Shown in pieces: positions 35,053 through 43,408 of a DNA stretch of 64,000 nucleotides. The DNA is taken from the NCBI RefSeq assembly GCF_001927245.1, contig NZ_MJUX01000005.1, positions 62,001-126,000 of the forward strand, read 5' to 3'. Within the stretch, counting starts at the first letter, position 1. Each line of letters starts with the position of its first letter. This stretch comes from Acuticoccus yangtzensis. GTDB taxonomy: Bacteria; Pseudomonadota; Alphaproteobacteria; Rhizobiales; Amorphaceae. The notes under the pieces are model-generated. The model saw only the letters and a list, made by a program, of their open reading frames with translations, had not been told where the DNA came from and searched no databases. The translations under genes were made by a program, and so were the position numbers.

Positions 35053-36129
35053 TTGTTCGTCGTCGTCGGGGCCGGGATCGCGGGGCTCGCCGCCTCCCTG
35101 GCGCTCGCCGAATTCGGCGAGGTTCACGTTCTGGAACGCCGCGCGCCCGATGCCGCCAACGCGGGCGCCGGCATTCAGATCTCCCCCAACGCGGTGAAGG
35201 CGCTGGCGCGGATCAGCGCGGCCGCCGCCGTCACCGCCGTGGCCCACACGCCGGACGCGCTGGTGGTGCGCGCCGCAGGCCGCCGCGGTGCGATCACGAC
35301 ACTCCCCTACGGCAGCGCGATGCTGACGCGCTACGGCGCGCCCTACCTCACCGCATCGCGCGCCGCGCTCCATGGCGCCCTTCTCGCCGCCGCCCTCAAA
35401 CGCGGCGTGAAGGTCCATTATGACCGCAACGTTCGTCAGGTCCGCCGCTACGACGACCACTGCGCCGTCGACGGGGTGGACATGGAGGCGCGCCTCGTCA
35501 TCGCCGCCGACGGTGTCAACTCGGCGATCCGCCACGCGGTCGTCGGCGATGCGCCGCGCTCCACCGGCTGGATCGCCTGGCGCGGCCTCGGTGACACCTC
35601 AGGCGCGGCCACCGAGCTCGTGATGGCGCCGGGCCACCACCTCGTGCGCTACGCTTTGACGGATGCGGACGCCAACTGCGTACTCGTCGCGCCGGAGAAG
35701 AGCCGCGGGCCGGGCGGCATCGCCCGCACCCACACCGGGCCGCTGATCGCCGATGTCGGCCGCTGGGCACCGTGGCCGATCGCGGTGCGCCCGCGCCACG
35801 TCTTCGCCGCGGGGCGCGTCGGCTTCATCGGCGATGCGGCGCACGCGATGGTGCCCTTCATGGCGCAAGGGGCGGCCATGGCGCTGGAGGATGCCGCCGT
35901 TCTCGCCCACGCCGTCGCCGCCCACGGTCCGACGCCGGACGCGCTGACCGCCTACGCGGACGCCCGCGCCCCGCGCACCCGTCGCATCGCCGCCATGTCG
36001 GCCGAGCAGGGGCAGATCTATCACATGCCCTTCCCCCTCAACCTGGCGCGCGACCAGACGATGAAGACGCTGGGGCCGCGCATGCTCCATCGCCGCACCG
36101 ACCCCGTCTATCGCTGGACCGCCCCCTGA
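35053..36129 (+). CDS. FAD-dependent monooxygenase (PHBH/UbiH-like fold)
   Basis: 358 residues of the class A flavin monooxygenase fold. It has the N-terminal FAD-binding VVVGAGIAGLAASLAL, the DG-type motif VIAADGVNSAIR near residue 155, and GRVGFIGDAAHAMVPFMAQGAAMALEDA (GD motif) near residue 255. Members hydroxylate salicylate, ubiquinone precursors or similar aromatics. TTG at 35053 is the only start codon near the fold and lies 2 bases after the upstream stop, so it is probably translated by coupling. The substrate is not clear; a ubiquinone-type or aromatic acid role is possible. Confidence 0.88.
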   Translation: MFVVVGAGIAGLAASLALAEFGEVHVLERRAPDAANAGAGIQISPNAVKALARISAAAAVTAVAHTPDALVVRAAGRRGAITTLPYGSAMLTRYGAPYLTASRAALHGALLAAALKRGVKVHYDRNVRQVRRYDDHCAVDGVDMEARLVIAADGVNSAIRHAVVGDAPRSTGWIAWRGLGDTSGAATELVMAPGHHLVRYALTDADANCVLVAPEKSRGPGGIARTHTGPLIADVGRWAPWPIAVRPRHVFAAGRVGFIGDAAHAMVPFMAQGAAMALEDAAVLAHAVAAHGPTPDALTAYADARAPRTRRIAAMSAEQGQIYHMPFPLNLARDQTMKTLGPRMLHRRTDPVYRWTAP

Positions 36130-36153
36130 ACGGGAGCGCCCATGGAGAGCGCC

Positions 36154-36438
36154 TCAGCTTTCCCCATATTCCGGCACCGGCGGCGGCTTCGGAAACGGCA
36201 GATCGTCCAGCGTCAGCCCGCTGTTCAGCAGCAGATAGACGCCGATGAAGACGACCACCGACACCGCCGTCGTGATCCCCATCCGCCGCTTCAGGTTCAT
36301 GCGCGCCGGCGCGCCGGGGTCGGCGCCGGGCACACGGTCGCCCTCCGCGTCGGGCCGCCTGTCGCCGAAGGTCAGCACCGGGAAAAAGACCAGCCACCAG
36401 ATGATGAAGAAAATGGCGACGGCGCTGATGGGATCCAT
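36154..36438 (-). CDS. DUF1467 family membrane protein
   Basis: 94 residues with two membrane segments (ISAVAIFFIIWWLVFFPVL and TAVSVVVFIGVYLLLNS) and the family body GDRRPDAEGDRVPGADPGAPA, ending Pro-rich. ATG at 36438 follows GGAGGG. The function of DUF1467 is unknown; in Hyphomicrobiales I recall it directly after mce and before proS. Here mce lies about 4 kb away, with the otn operon between them, which marks a break in the usual order. Confidence 0.9.
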   Translation of the reverse strand: MDPISAVAIFFIIWWLVFFPVLTFGDRRPDAEGDRVPGADPGAPARMNLKRRMGITTAVSVVVFIGVYLLLNSGLTLDDLPFPKPPPVPEYGES

Positions 36439-36647
36439 CGGGACCCTCCAAGGGGAAGCTTCACTGACGGCCCTGGACTAGCCCGTTTCGCCCTTCAGTG
36501 CGAGCGGGCCGCCCGAACAGGGTGTCGCGCCCGCCGGTTGGTGGACGCGGGAGGTCGTCCCATGCTCAATAAAGCCCTTCGGCCGACAGAGGCCGCGTCA
36601 ACACAAGATCGCCGCACAGGCGACGCGATGATAGGAGCCGCCCGCCG

Positions 36648-37562
36648 GTGACAACGTCCATGAGATCACCTGCCAAAATCGCCGTCATCGGGCTCGGCTC
36701 GATGGGCTATGGCATGGCCCGCAACATCCTGAAGGCCGGGCACGAAACCTGGGGCGCCGACATCAACGCCGCCCGCGTCGAGGCGCTTCAGGCCGAGGGC
36801 GCCGCCGCGACCGCACTCGCCGAGGCGGCCCCGACGCTCGACGCCGTGGTGACAGTCGTCCTCAACGCGGCCCAGACCGAGGCGGTGCTCTTCGGCGAGG
36901 ACGGCATCGTCCCGCGGCTGCGCAAGGGCGCCGTCGTCGTCGCCTGCGCCACCGTCGCGCCCGACTTCGCCCGCCAGATGGAAGCCCGCTGCGCCGAGGC
37001 CGGCGTCCTCTTCCTCGACGCGCCGATCTCCGGCGGCGCCGTCCGTGCCGCGTCCGGCGAGCTTTCGGTCATGGCTTCCGGCAGCGCCGACGCCTTCGCC
37101 GCCGCCCGCCCGGTGCTGGACGCCACATCCGCAACGGTTTTCGAGCTCGGCGATAGCGCGGGCGCCGGGTCCGCCATGAAGGCCGTGAACCAGTTGCTGG
37201 CCGGAACCCACATCGCCGCGATGGCCGAGGCGATGACCTTCGGCATGACCCAGGGCGTCTCGCCGGAGCTCTTCATGAAGGTCATCCCCCAGTGCGCCGG
37301 GGCGAGCTGGATGATCGAGAACCGCGGCCCCCATATCGTGGACGCGGACTATACGCCGCGCTCCACCGTCGACATCTGGCCCAAAGACCTCGGCATCGTC
37401 ATGGACATCGCCCGCAGCGCCAAATTCGGGGCGCCGCTGACCGCCGCGGCCTTGCAGCAGTTCCTCGCCGCGTCCGGCTCCGGCCTCGGCGCCGAGGACG
37501 ATGCCGCCGTCGCCAAGGTCTATGCCCGCAACGCCGGCATCAAACTGCCGGGAGACGCATGA
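36648..37562 (+). CDS. ltnD: L-threonate dehydrogenase-type oxidoreductase LtnD
   Basis: NAD-dependent beta-hydroxyacid dehydrogenase (304 residues) that oxidises L-threonate or D-erythronate at C2 to the 2-oxo-tetronate in four-carbon acid-sugar breakdown. It has the Rossmann GLGSMGYGMARNIL at the N terminus, the substrate-site FLDAPISGGAVRAASG, and the catalytic region AGSAMKAVNQLLAG with Lys. GTG at 36648 or ATG at 36660 may be the start; a GGAG lies 11 bases before the GTG. It is the first gene of ltnD-otnK-otnC-otnI, each overlapping the next by 4 bases (ATGA). The LtnD name rests on this context; the sequence alone says beta-hydroxyacid dehydrogenase. Confidence 0.92.
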   Translation: MTTSMRSPAKIAVIGLGSMGYGMARNILKAGHETWGADINAARVEALQAEGAAATALAEAAPTLDAVVTVVLNAAQTEAVLFGEDGIVPRLRKGAVVVACATVAPDFARQMEARCAEAGVLFLDAPISGGAVRAASGELSVMASGSADAFAAARPVLDATSATVFELGDSAGAGSAMKAVNQLLAGTHIAAMAEAMTFGMTQGVSPELFMKVIPQCAGASWMIENRGPHIVDADYTPRSTVDIWPKDLGIVMDIARSAKFGAPLTAAALQQFLAASGSGLGAEDDAAVAKVYARNAGIKLPGDA

Positions 37563-38800
37563 TGCGCCTCGGCTGCATCGGTGACGACTTCACCGGCTCC
37601 AGCGACCTTGCCAACACGCTCGCCAAAGGCGGCATGCGCACGGTGCAATATGTCGGCGTGCCCTCCGGCCCGGCCGATCCGTCCGTGGAGGCCGGAGTCG
37701 TCGCGCTGAAGTCGCGCTCCATCGACCCGGCGGAGGCCGTCGCCCAGTCCCTCGCCGCGCTGGACTGGCTGCGCGCGCAGGGCTGCACGCAGTTCTTCTT
37801 CAAGTACTGCTCCACCTTCGATTCGACCGCCGACGGCAACATCGGCCCCGTCGCCGATGCGCTGGCCGACGCGCTGGATGCCCGCCAGGTCATCGTCTGC
37901 CCCGCCTTCCCCGGCACCGGGCGGTCGATCTATCAAGGCCACCTCTTCGTGAAGGACCGGCTCTTGTCGGAAAGCGGGATGGAGAACCACCCCATCACGC
38001 CGATGACCGACGCCGACATCCGCCGCTGGCTGGCCCCGCAGACGCGCCACACGGTGGGCCATGTCGCCGCTCCCGCGGTGTTCGCCGGACCGGACGCCAT
38101 CGCCGCGGCGCTGGCCGCCGAGGACGCCGCAGGGCACCGCCTTATCGTGGTCGACGCGATCCGCGACGAGGATCTGATCGCCATCGGCCGCGCCGCCAAG
38201 GATCTGCCGCTCATCACCGGCGGCTCTGGCGTGGCGCTCGGGCTTCCGGCGAACTTCGGCGCATCGCCCGGCGCCGTGCCGTGGACGCCGCAGGACGGGC
38301 GCACCGTCGCCCTCTCCGGCTCCTGCTCCAACGCCACCCGCGCCCAGGTCGCCCGCCACGCAGCGTCCCACCCCGCGCGCGAGATCGCCGCCGCCGACGT
38401 CATCGAGGGTCGGCTTTCCGCGCGCGACATCGCCGATTGGCTGCTGGCGGCGGACGGCATCCCCCTCGCCTTCTCATCCGCCGACCCCGCCGCGGTGCGC
38501 GCCGTGCAGGACCGGTTCGGCCGCGAGCGCGCCTCGGCCGCGCTGGAGGGCCTCTTCGCCGAGGTCGCCCGCCTCGTGGTCGCGGGCGGCGCAACCCGGC
38601 TGATCTCGGCCGGCGGCGAGACGTCCGGCGCCGTCGTCGAAGGGTTGTCGCTAGAGGAACTCGCGATCGGCCCCGAGATCGACCCCGGCGTGCCTGCGCT
38701 GCGCGCGCGCCCCGATCTCGTCGTCGCCCTGAAGAGCGGCAACTTCGGCGCCGACGACTTCTTCGAGAAGGCCGCCCGCATCCTGGAACACGGCGCATGA
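37559..38800 (+). CDS. otnK: 3-oxo-tetronate kinase OtnK
   Basis: ATP-dependent kinase of the DUF1537 (four-carbon acid sugar kinase) family, phosphorylating 3-oxo-tetronate to its 4-phosphate. 413 residues. It has the N-terminal substrate domain with CIGDDFTGSSDLANTLAKGG, and the C-terminal nucleotide domain with LSGSCSNATRAQV and ISAGGETSGAVVEGL near the end. These motifs are those of OtnK. ATG at 37559 overlaps the ltnD stop (ATGA); another ATG follows directly at 37562. Its product is cut by the neighbouring otnC protein. Confidence 0.95.
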   Translation: MMRLGCIGDDFTGSSDLANTLAKGGMRTVQYVGVPSGPADPSVEAGVVALKSRSIDPAEAVAQSLAALDWLRAQGCTQFFFKYCSTFDSTADGNIGPVADALADALDARQVIVCPAFPGTGRSIYQGHLFVKDRLLSESGMENHPITPMTDADIRRWLAPQTRHTVGHVAAPAVFAGPDAIAAALAAEDAAGHRLIVVDAIRDEDLIAIGRAAKDLPLITGGSGVALGLPANFGASPGAVPWTPQDGRTVALSGSCSNATRAQVARHAASHPAREIAAADVIEGRLSARDIADWLLAADGIPLAFSSADPAAVRAVQDRFGRERASAALEGLFAEVARLVVAGGATRLISAGGETSGAVVEGLSLEELAIGPEIDPGVPALRARPDLVVALKSGNFGADDFFEKAARILEHGA

Positions 38801-39447
38801 GTGCCGAGGCCCGGCTGCGCGAGACCCTCTGCGACTTCGCCGCGAGCCTCTTCGCCCGCGGCCTGACCCACGGGTCCACCGGCAACATCTCCGCCCGCAC
38901 CGAGGACGGCGGGCTCATCGTCTCGCCGACCGGCACCAGCTTCGGCCGCCTGGACCCCGCCCGCCTCGCCCGCTTCGATGCCGCGGGGCAGCACATCGGC
39001 GGTGACAAGCCGACCAAGGAGATGCCCCTCCACAGCGCCTTCTACGAGACGCGCGGGACCGCGGGCGCCGTCGTCCACCTCCACTCCAGCCACTCCGTCG
39101 CCCTGTCGATGATGCCGGATGTGGACCCGGACGACTTCCTGCCCCCGCTGACCCCCTACGCGCTGATGAAGCTCGGCCGGGTGAAGCTGCTCCCCTTCTT
39201 CCTCCCCGGCGACGCCGCGATGGGCGATGCCGTGCGCGGCCTCGCCGGAAAGCGCACCGCGGTGATGCTCGCCAACCACGGCCCCGTGGTCGCGGGCAAG
39301 GACCTGGAGGCGGCGGTGACCGCCGTCGAGGAGCTTGAGGAGACCGCCAAACTCGCCCTCCTCACCCGCGGGCTCTCCCCGCGCATGCTGACGGCCGATC
39401 AGGTCCGCGCCGTCGTGACGACATTCGATGTGGAGTGGGACGGATGA
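38797..39447 (+). CDS. otnC: 3-oxo-tetronate-4-phosphate decarboxylase OtnC
   Basis: Class II aldolase/adducin fold enzyme of 216 residues that decarboxylates 3-oxo-tetronate-4-phosphate to dihydroxyacetone phosphate. Zinc ligands are seen in HLHSSHSVA and later NHGP. Family marks: GNISARTEDG and VSPTGTSFGRLDP near the N terminus and KEMPLHSAFYETR with the catalytic acid. ATG at 38797 overlaps the otnK stop by 4 bases. Confidence 0.94.
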   Translation: MSAEARLRETLCDFAASLFARGLTHGSTGNISARTEDGGLIVSPTGTSFGRLDPARLARFDAAGQHIGGDKPTKEMPLHSAFYETRGTAGAVVHLHSSHSVALSMMPDVDPDDFLPPLTPYALMKLGRVKLLPFFLPGDAAMGDAVRGLAGKRTAVMLANHGPVVAGKDLEAAVTAVEELEETAKLALLTRGLSPRMLTADQVRAVVTTFDVEWDG

Positions 39448-40193
39448 AGTTTTCCGCAAATCTCGGCTTCCTCTGGGCCGATCTGCCGCTGCCCGAAGCC
39501 ATCCGCGCCGCCAAGGCCGCCGGGTTCGACGCCGTGGAATGCCACTGGCCCTACGATGTGCCGCCCGCCGACGTCGCCGCCGCCCTCGCCGAGACGGGCC
39601 TCCCCATGCTGGGCCTCAACACTCGCCGCGGCGCCCCCGGCGAGAACGGGCTCCTCGCGCTTCCGGGCCGCGAGGCGGACGCACGCGCCGCCATCGAGGA
39701 GGCCATCGCCTACGCCCGCGCCATTCAATGCGGCGCGATCCACGTGATGGCGGGTTTCGCCTCGGGGCCGGACGCTGCGCGCACCTACCGCGATAACCTC
39801 GCCTTCGCTTGCGCCGCCGCGCCCGAGATCACGATGATGATCGAGCCGCTGAACCGGCACGATGCGCCCGGCTACTTCCTCACCACCACCGCCGAGGCGG
39901 CCGCCGTCATCGGTGACGTCGCCGCCCCCAACCTGAAGCTGATGTTCGACTGCTACCACGTGGGGCGCATGGAGGGGGACATCACCACCCGCTTCGCCGC
40001 GCTGCTGCCGCTCATCGGCCACGTGCAGTTTGCCGCCGTGCCGGACCGCGGCGCCCCGGACCACGGCGAGCTCGATTTCGGGTTCATTCTGCCGGAGCTG
40101 GTACGCCTCGGTTGGGATCGCCCCCTCGGCGCCGAGTACAAGCCCGGCGGTGAGACCGGCGCGACGCTGGGGTGGCTCGAACGGTTTCGCTGA
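39444..40193 (+). CDS. otnI: 2-oxo-tetronate isomerase OtnI (Hyi family)
   Basis: TIM-barrel isomerase of 249 residues, hydroxypyruvate isomerase family, interconverting 2- and 3-oxo-tetronate between the LtnD and OtnK steps. It has the start SANLGFLWADLPLPEAIRAA, AAGFDAVECHWPYD, EPLNRHDAPGYFL, MFDCYHVGRMEGD with the metal-binding Glu/Asp/His, and the late GAEYKPGG. ATG at 39444 overlaps the otnC stop. Last gene of the operon; the palindromic repeat copy B begins 16 bases later and may end the transcript. No regulator or transporter for the sugar acid is adjacent. Confidence 0.94.
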   Translation: MKFSANLGFLWADLPLPEAIRAAKAAGFDAVECHWPYDVPPADVAAALAETGLPMLGLNTRRGAPGENGLLALPGREADARAAIEEAIAYARAIQCGAIHVMAGFASGPDAARTYRDNLAFACAAAPEITMMIEPLNRHDAPGYFLTTTAEAAAVIGDVAAPNLKLMFDCYHVGRMEGDITTRFAALLPLIGHVQFAAVPDRGAPDHGELDFGFILPELVRLGWDRPLGAEYKPGGETGATLGWLERFR

Positions 40194-40209
40194 GGGGGCG
40201 GTACCGCCT

Positions 40210-40406
40210 GCCTCCGGCGGGCTCGGGCTCACCAATGGTCAGGGCCCGCCTGACCACCGGAGCTGCCATCCCCCCTGCACCGCATGGCAGAGACGGCGGC
40301 ACCTTGCCAAGGACAAGCGGCTAAAGCCGGCCTACGGCTCCTTTGCAAGGCACCACCGCCTCCGCCGAGGGTTTGGGGCGACGGCGGCTCCGGTGGTCAG
40401 GCTGAG
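40210..40406 (+). repeat. Dispersed palindromic repeat, copy B
   Basis: About 197 bases, an inverted copy of 9193-9387. The left inverted end (GCCTGACCACCGGAGC, 40249-40264) pairs with the right end (GGCTCCGGTGGTCAGGC, 40386-40402), and the inside is also imperfectly self-complementary around GGCTAAAGCCGG (40319-40330). A separate 7-bp hairpin GGTCAGG/CCTGACC (40237-40255) overlaps its left edge. No open frame of its own and no transposase. It sits between the convergent ends of otnI and mce, as copy A does between two convergent genes. Confidence 0.87.
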
Positions 40407-40457
40407 TGGCCCCGATCCTGTTCGCGCCTCACGTGGCGTGCGCGGGCGCCGCGCGGG

Positions 40458-40856
40458 TCAGACCTGTTCCAGCTCCGTGAGCACGCCGGAGACGTCCTTC
40501 GGGTGGATGAAGATCACCGGCTTGCCGTGGGCGCCGATCTTCGGCGGACCCAGCACCCGTGCGCCGCCGGCCGTGACCTGCTCCACCGCCGCCTCGATGT
40601 CGTCGACCTCGTAGCAGACGTGATGCAGCCCGCCGGACGGATTCTTGGCGAGGAAGGCCGCGATGGGTGAACCCTCGCCAAGCGGTTCGAGCAGCTCGAC
40701 CTTGGTGTTCGGCAGTTCCACGAAGACGACGCGCACGCCATGCTCGGGCAGGTCCTGCGGCTCGGTCACCACAGCGCCCATCGCCCCGCGATAAACCTCC
40801 GACGCCGCGGCGACATTCTGCACCGCAATGGCCACGTGATTGAGACGCCCGATCAT
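40458..40856 (-). CDS. mce: Methylmalonyl-CoA epimerase
   Basis: Glyoxalase/VOC-fold enzyme of 132 residues that interconverts the two methylmalonyl-CoA epimers in propionate use and in the ethylmalonyl-CoA pathway. It has the start RLNHVAIAVQNV with the metal His, the EL-type ligand in VELPNTKVELLEPLG, GGLHHVCYEVDDIEAAV, and HPKDVSGVLTELEQ with the last Glu. ATG at 40856 follows GGGAGG. Last gene of the nuo-birA-rnj-mce block on the minus strand, 93 bases after rnj. Confidence 0.95.
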   Translation of the reverse strand: MIGRLNHVAIAVQNVAAASEVYRGAMGAVVTEPQDLPEHGVRVVFVELPNTKVELLEPLGEGSPIAAFLAKNPSGGLHHVCYEVDDIEAAVEQVTAGGARVLGPPKIGAHGKPVIFIHPKDVSGVLTELEQV

Positions 40857-40949
40857 AGATCCTCCCGCTTCGCCTTTGCCCGGCCTGCCGCCCGTCTTAG
40901 GCTGGCGGGCCGCCGCGGCAAAGCACCGAAATCACGCGGGGCCCCGCGG

Positions 40950-42623
40950 TCAGGAGGCGTTGACCACGAAGACGTGGCACAGCGGCTTCTTGCCCCAGTT
41001 CTGCGACATGTGAGAGCGGATCGCCCGCCGCGCCGCCTGCACCACCGTGTCCCGATCGCGCCGGCGATTGCGCGGGATCGATTCGATCGCCCCCGCGATC
41101 TCGTCCACCAACTGCTCGCGGAAGGTCTCGCCGCCGTCGTCCCGCGCGGGGATGCCCATCAGCACCACCATCGGGTCGTCGTCCAGCTCGTAGCGCTCGT
41201 CCAGCGTCACGACGGCGGTGACGACACCCGCGAAGGCGAGCGCCCGCCGTTCGCGAACGTTGGACTCCTCCGGCGTGCGCAACAGGCGGCCGTCCATCAG
41301 GAACATCGACGGCTCGATCTCGTCGACGACCGCGGCCGGGCCGGGATCGAGACGCGTCATCTTGCCGTTGCCGGTGAGGAAGACGTTGGCGATGCCGTTC
41401 GCCTCCGCCAGACGCTTATGGGCGGCAAGGTGCACCGGCTCGCCGTGGACGGGGATGAGGAGTTTGGGTTTCAGCCAGCCGTAGAGCTCGACCAGCTCGT
41501 CCCGCCGCGGGTGGCCGGAGGTGTGCACCAGCCCCTGCGCGTCGGTGACGACCTCGATGCCCTGCAGCGCGAGGCCGTTCATCACCTCGTTCACCGCTTT
41601 CTCGTTGCCCGGAATGGTGCGCGAGGAGAAGATGACGCGGTCGCCCTCGGACAGCGCCACGCGGGGGTGAGTGTCGCCGGCGATGCGGGCGAGCGCGGCC
41701 CGCTCCTCTCCCTGGCTGCCGGTGAGGAGCACCAGCACCTTGTCGCGCGGCAAATGGCCGACATCGTCCTCGGACAGGAAGCGCGGCAGGCCGTCCATGA
41801 AGCCGCACTCGGTGGCGACCTCGATGACGCGCCGCATGGCACGGCCCATCACCACCACATGACGGTCGCACGCCGCCGCAGCCTCGCAGATCGCGCGGAT
41901 GCGGGCGACGTTGGACGAAAACGCGGTGACGGCCACGCGGTGGGGCGCGGTCTCCACGAAGGCGCGGATCCCCGCCGCGACTTCCAGCTCGGACGGCGAT
42001 CGGCCCGGACGGGTGGCGTTGGTGGAATCGCACATGAGGGCGAGAACGCCCTCCTCGCCCAGCTCCTTGAAGCGGTCGACGCTGATCGCCGGGCCGACAC
42101 CGGGATCGGGGTCGATCTTCCAGTCGCCGGTGTGGACGATCAGCCCGTGTGAGGTGCGGATCGCCAGCGCCGTCGGCTCCGGAATGGAGTGCGACACGGC
42201 GACGAGCTCGACACTGAAGGGGGCGAGGTCGATCGTTTCACCGGGCTTCACGACGGTGACGTCCGGCGCGATCAGCTTGCCATTCTCCACCGCCTTGGCC
42301 TTCAGAAGGCCGGCGGTGAATTGCGTGGCGAAGACGGGCACCTTCAGGCGCGGCCACAGGTCCAGCAGCGCGCCGTAGTGGTCTTCGTGGGCGTGGGTGA
42401 TGACGATGCCGACGAGGTCCTGCACCTCCTCCTCGATGAACGAGGTGTCCGGCAGGATGAGGTCGATGCCGGGGTGCCAGCGCGGCTCGGCGAAGGTGAC
42501 GCCGCAGTCGACCATCAGCCACTTGCGGTCGTGCGGCGGCCCCACCCCGTAAAGGGCGAGGTTCATGCCAATTTCGCCGACGCCGCCGAGCGGCAGGAAG
42601 ACGAGCTCCGAACCCTTCTTCAT
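40950..42623 (-). CDS. rnj: Ribonuclease J
   Basis: Metallo-beta-lactamase/beta-CASP ribonuclease with 5'-exo and endo activity in RNA decay and rRNA maturation. 557 residues as expected. It has the start ELVFLPLGGVGEIGMNL, the metal motif THAHEDHYGAL (HxHxDH), HTGDWKID, CDSTNATRPGRSPSE, and the beta-CASP region with TGSQGEERAAL and HTSGHPRRDEL. The ATG overlaps the birA stop by 4 bases. Alphaproteobacteria carry RNase J beside RNase E. Confidence 0.97.
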   Translation of the reverse strand: MKKGSELVFLPLGGVGEIGMNLALYGVGPPHDRKWLMVDCGVTFAEPRWHPGIDLILPDTSFIEEEVQDLVGIVITHAHEDHYGALLDLWPRLKVPVFATQFTAGLLKAKAVENGKLIAPDVTVVKPGETIDLAPFSVELVAVSHSIPEPTALAIRTSHGLIVHTGDWKIDPDPGVGPAISVDRFKELGEEGVLALMCDSTNATRPGRSPSELEVAAGIRAFVETAPHRVAVTAFSSNVARIRAICEAAAACDRHVVVMGRAMRRVIEVATECGFMDGLPRFLSEDDVGHLPRDKVLVLLTGSQGEERAALARIAGDTHPRVALSEGDRVIFSSRTIPGNEKAVNEVMNGLALQGIEVVTDAQGLVHTSGHPRRDELVELYGWLKPKLLIPVHGEPVHLAAHKRLAEANGIANVFLTGNGKMTRLDPGPAAVVDEIEPSMFLMDGRLLRTPEESNVRERRALAFAGVVTAVVTLDERYELDDDPMVVLMGIPARDDGGETFREQLVDEIAGAIESIPRNRRRDRDTVVQAARRAIRSHMSQNWGKKPLCHVFVVNAS

Positions 42624-43408
42624 AATGCGGCCTTGAGGAAGACGTCCCCGGCGCTGATGCGCTCGAGGCGGTTGTCGGGACGGCGCAGCATCAGCCGGCC
42701 GGTCTCGTCCAGCCCCTCGAACACGCCGGAACGGGTTTCGTCGTCGAGCCGGACGTCGATCGGGCCGCCGATGCCTGCGGCGCGGTCCAGCCAGCGCGCG
42801 CGGATGGTGGCGACACCGTCGCCATGGCCGAGGGCGTTGAATGTCGCCGCGGCCTCGCCAATCAGCGCGGAACGGACGATGTCGACGGAGAGGTCGGGCC
42901 TATGCGCCTTCAGGTGCGTCGCAGGCATGGTCTCAGGGTGGTGCGCAACATTGACTCCATAACCGACCACCACGCGCCGCTCCGTTCCCGCCCATTCGCT
43001 TTCGATCAGGATCCCCGATACCTTGAGGCCCGTCACCAGCACATCGTTGGGCCACTTCAATGTGGCCGTGATCCCCAGTTTGGCAATGGCGTCGGCCAAG
43101 GCCACGGCTGCCGCGAGCGGCAGAATGCCGAACGCTTCGTTCGACCATGTGGGGGCAAATGCGAACGAGGCGTAAAGGTTTCCGCGCTCCGACACCCACG
43201 GCCGCCCGCGTCGCCCGCGCCCGGCCAATTGTCGCTCCGCCGCAACCCACACGCTGGCGCCGGTGGCGCGCAGATGCGCCATGGCGTCGTCGTTGGTGGA
43301 CCCGACGTCGCCCGCCAGGATCAGCGTCGCAGAGGCCGGGTCCGCGCGGCCGGGCGTCAAAAGAAGCTCTGCGCCGCGGCCGTCGCCGCCGACAGGATCG
43401 GCGTCCAC
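42620..43408 (-). CDS. birA: Biotin-[acetyl-CoA carboxylase] ligase BirA, group I
   Basis: Attaches biotin to the carrier protein of acetyl-CoA carboxylase and related enzymes through biotinyl-AMP. About 262 residues without the N-terminal DNA-binding domain, so it is a ligase only and not a repressor. It has [10 protein letters not shown], the [19 protein letters not shown] biotin/ATP loop, [19 protein letters not shown], and the C-terminal SH3-like part with [14 protein letters not shown]. The start is uncertain: GTG at 43408 reaches 50 bases into nuoN; a TTG at 43360 overlapping the nuoN stop is an equally good choice. Confidence 0.93.
   Translation of the reverse strand: MDADPVGGDGRGAELLLTPGRADPASATLILAGDVGSTNDDAMAHLRATGASVWVAAERQLAGRGRRGRPWVSERGNLYASFAFAPTWSNEAFGILPLAAAVALADAIAKLGITATLKWPNDVLVTGLKVSGILIESEWAGTERRVVVGYGVNVAHHPETMPATHLKAHRPDLSVDIVRSALIGEAAATFNALGHGDGVATIRARWLDRAAGIGGPIDVRLDDETRSGVFEGLDETGRLMLRRPDNRLERISAGDVFLKAAL

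Noticed and set aside
37292-37558. Longer reading of otnK
   Set aside because: The added part lies fully within ltnD in another frame; ATG at 37559 gives the normal OtnK start and the ATGA overlap seen at each junction of the operon.
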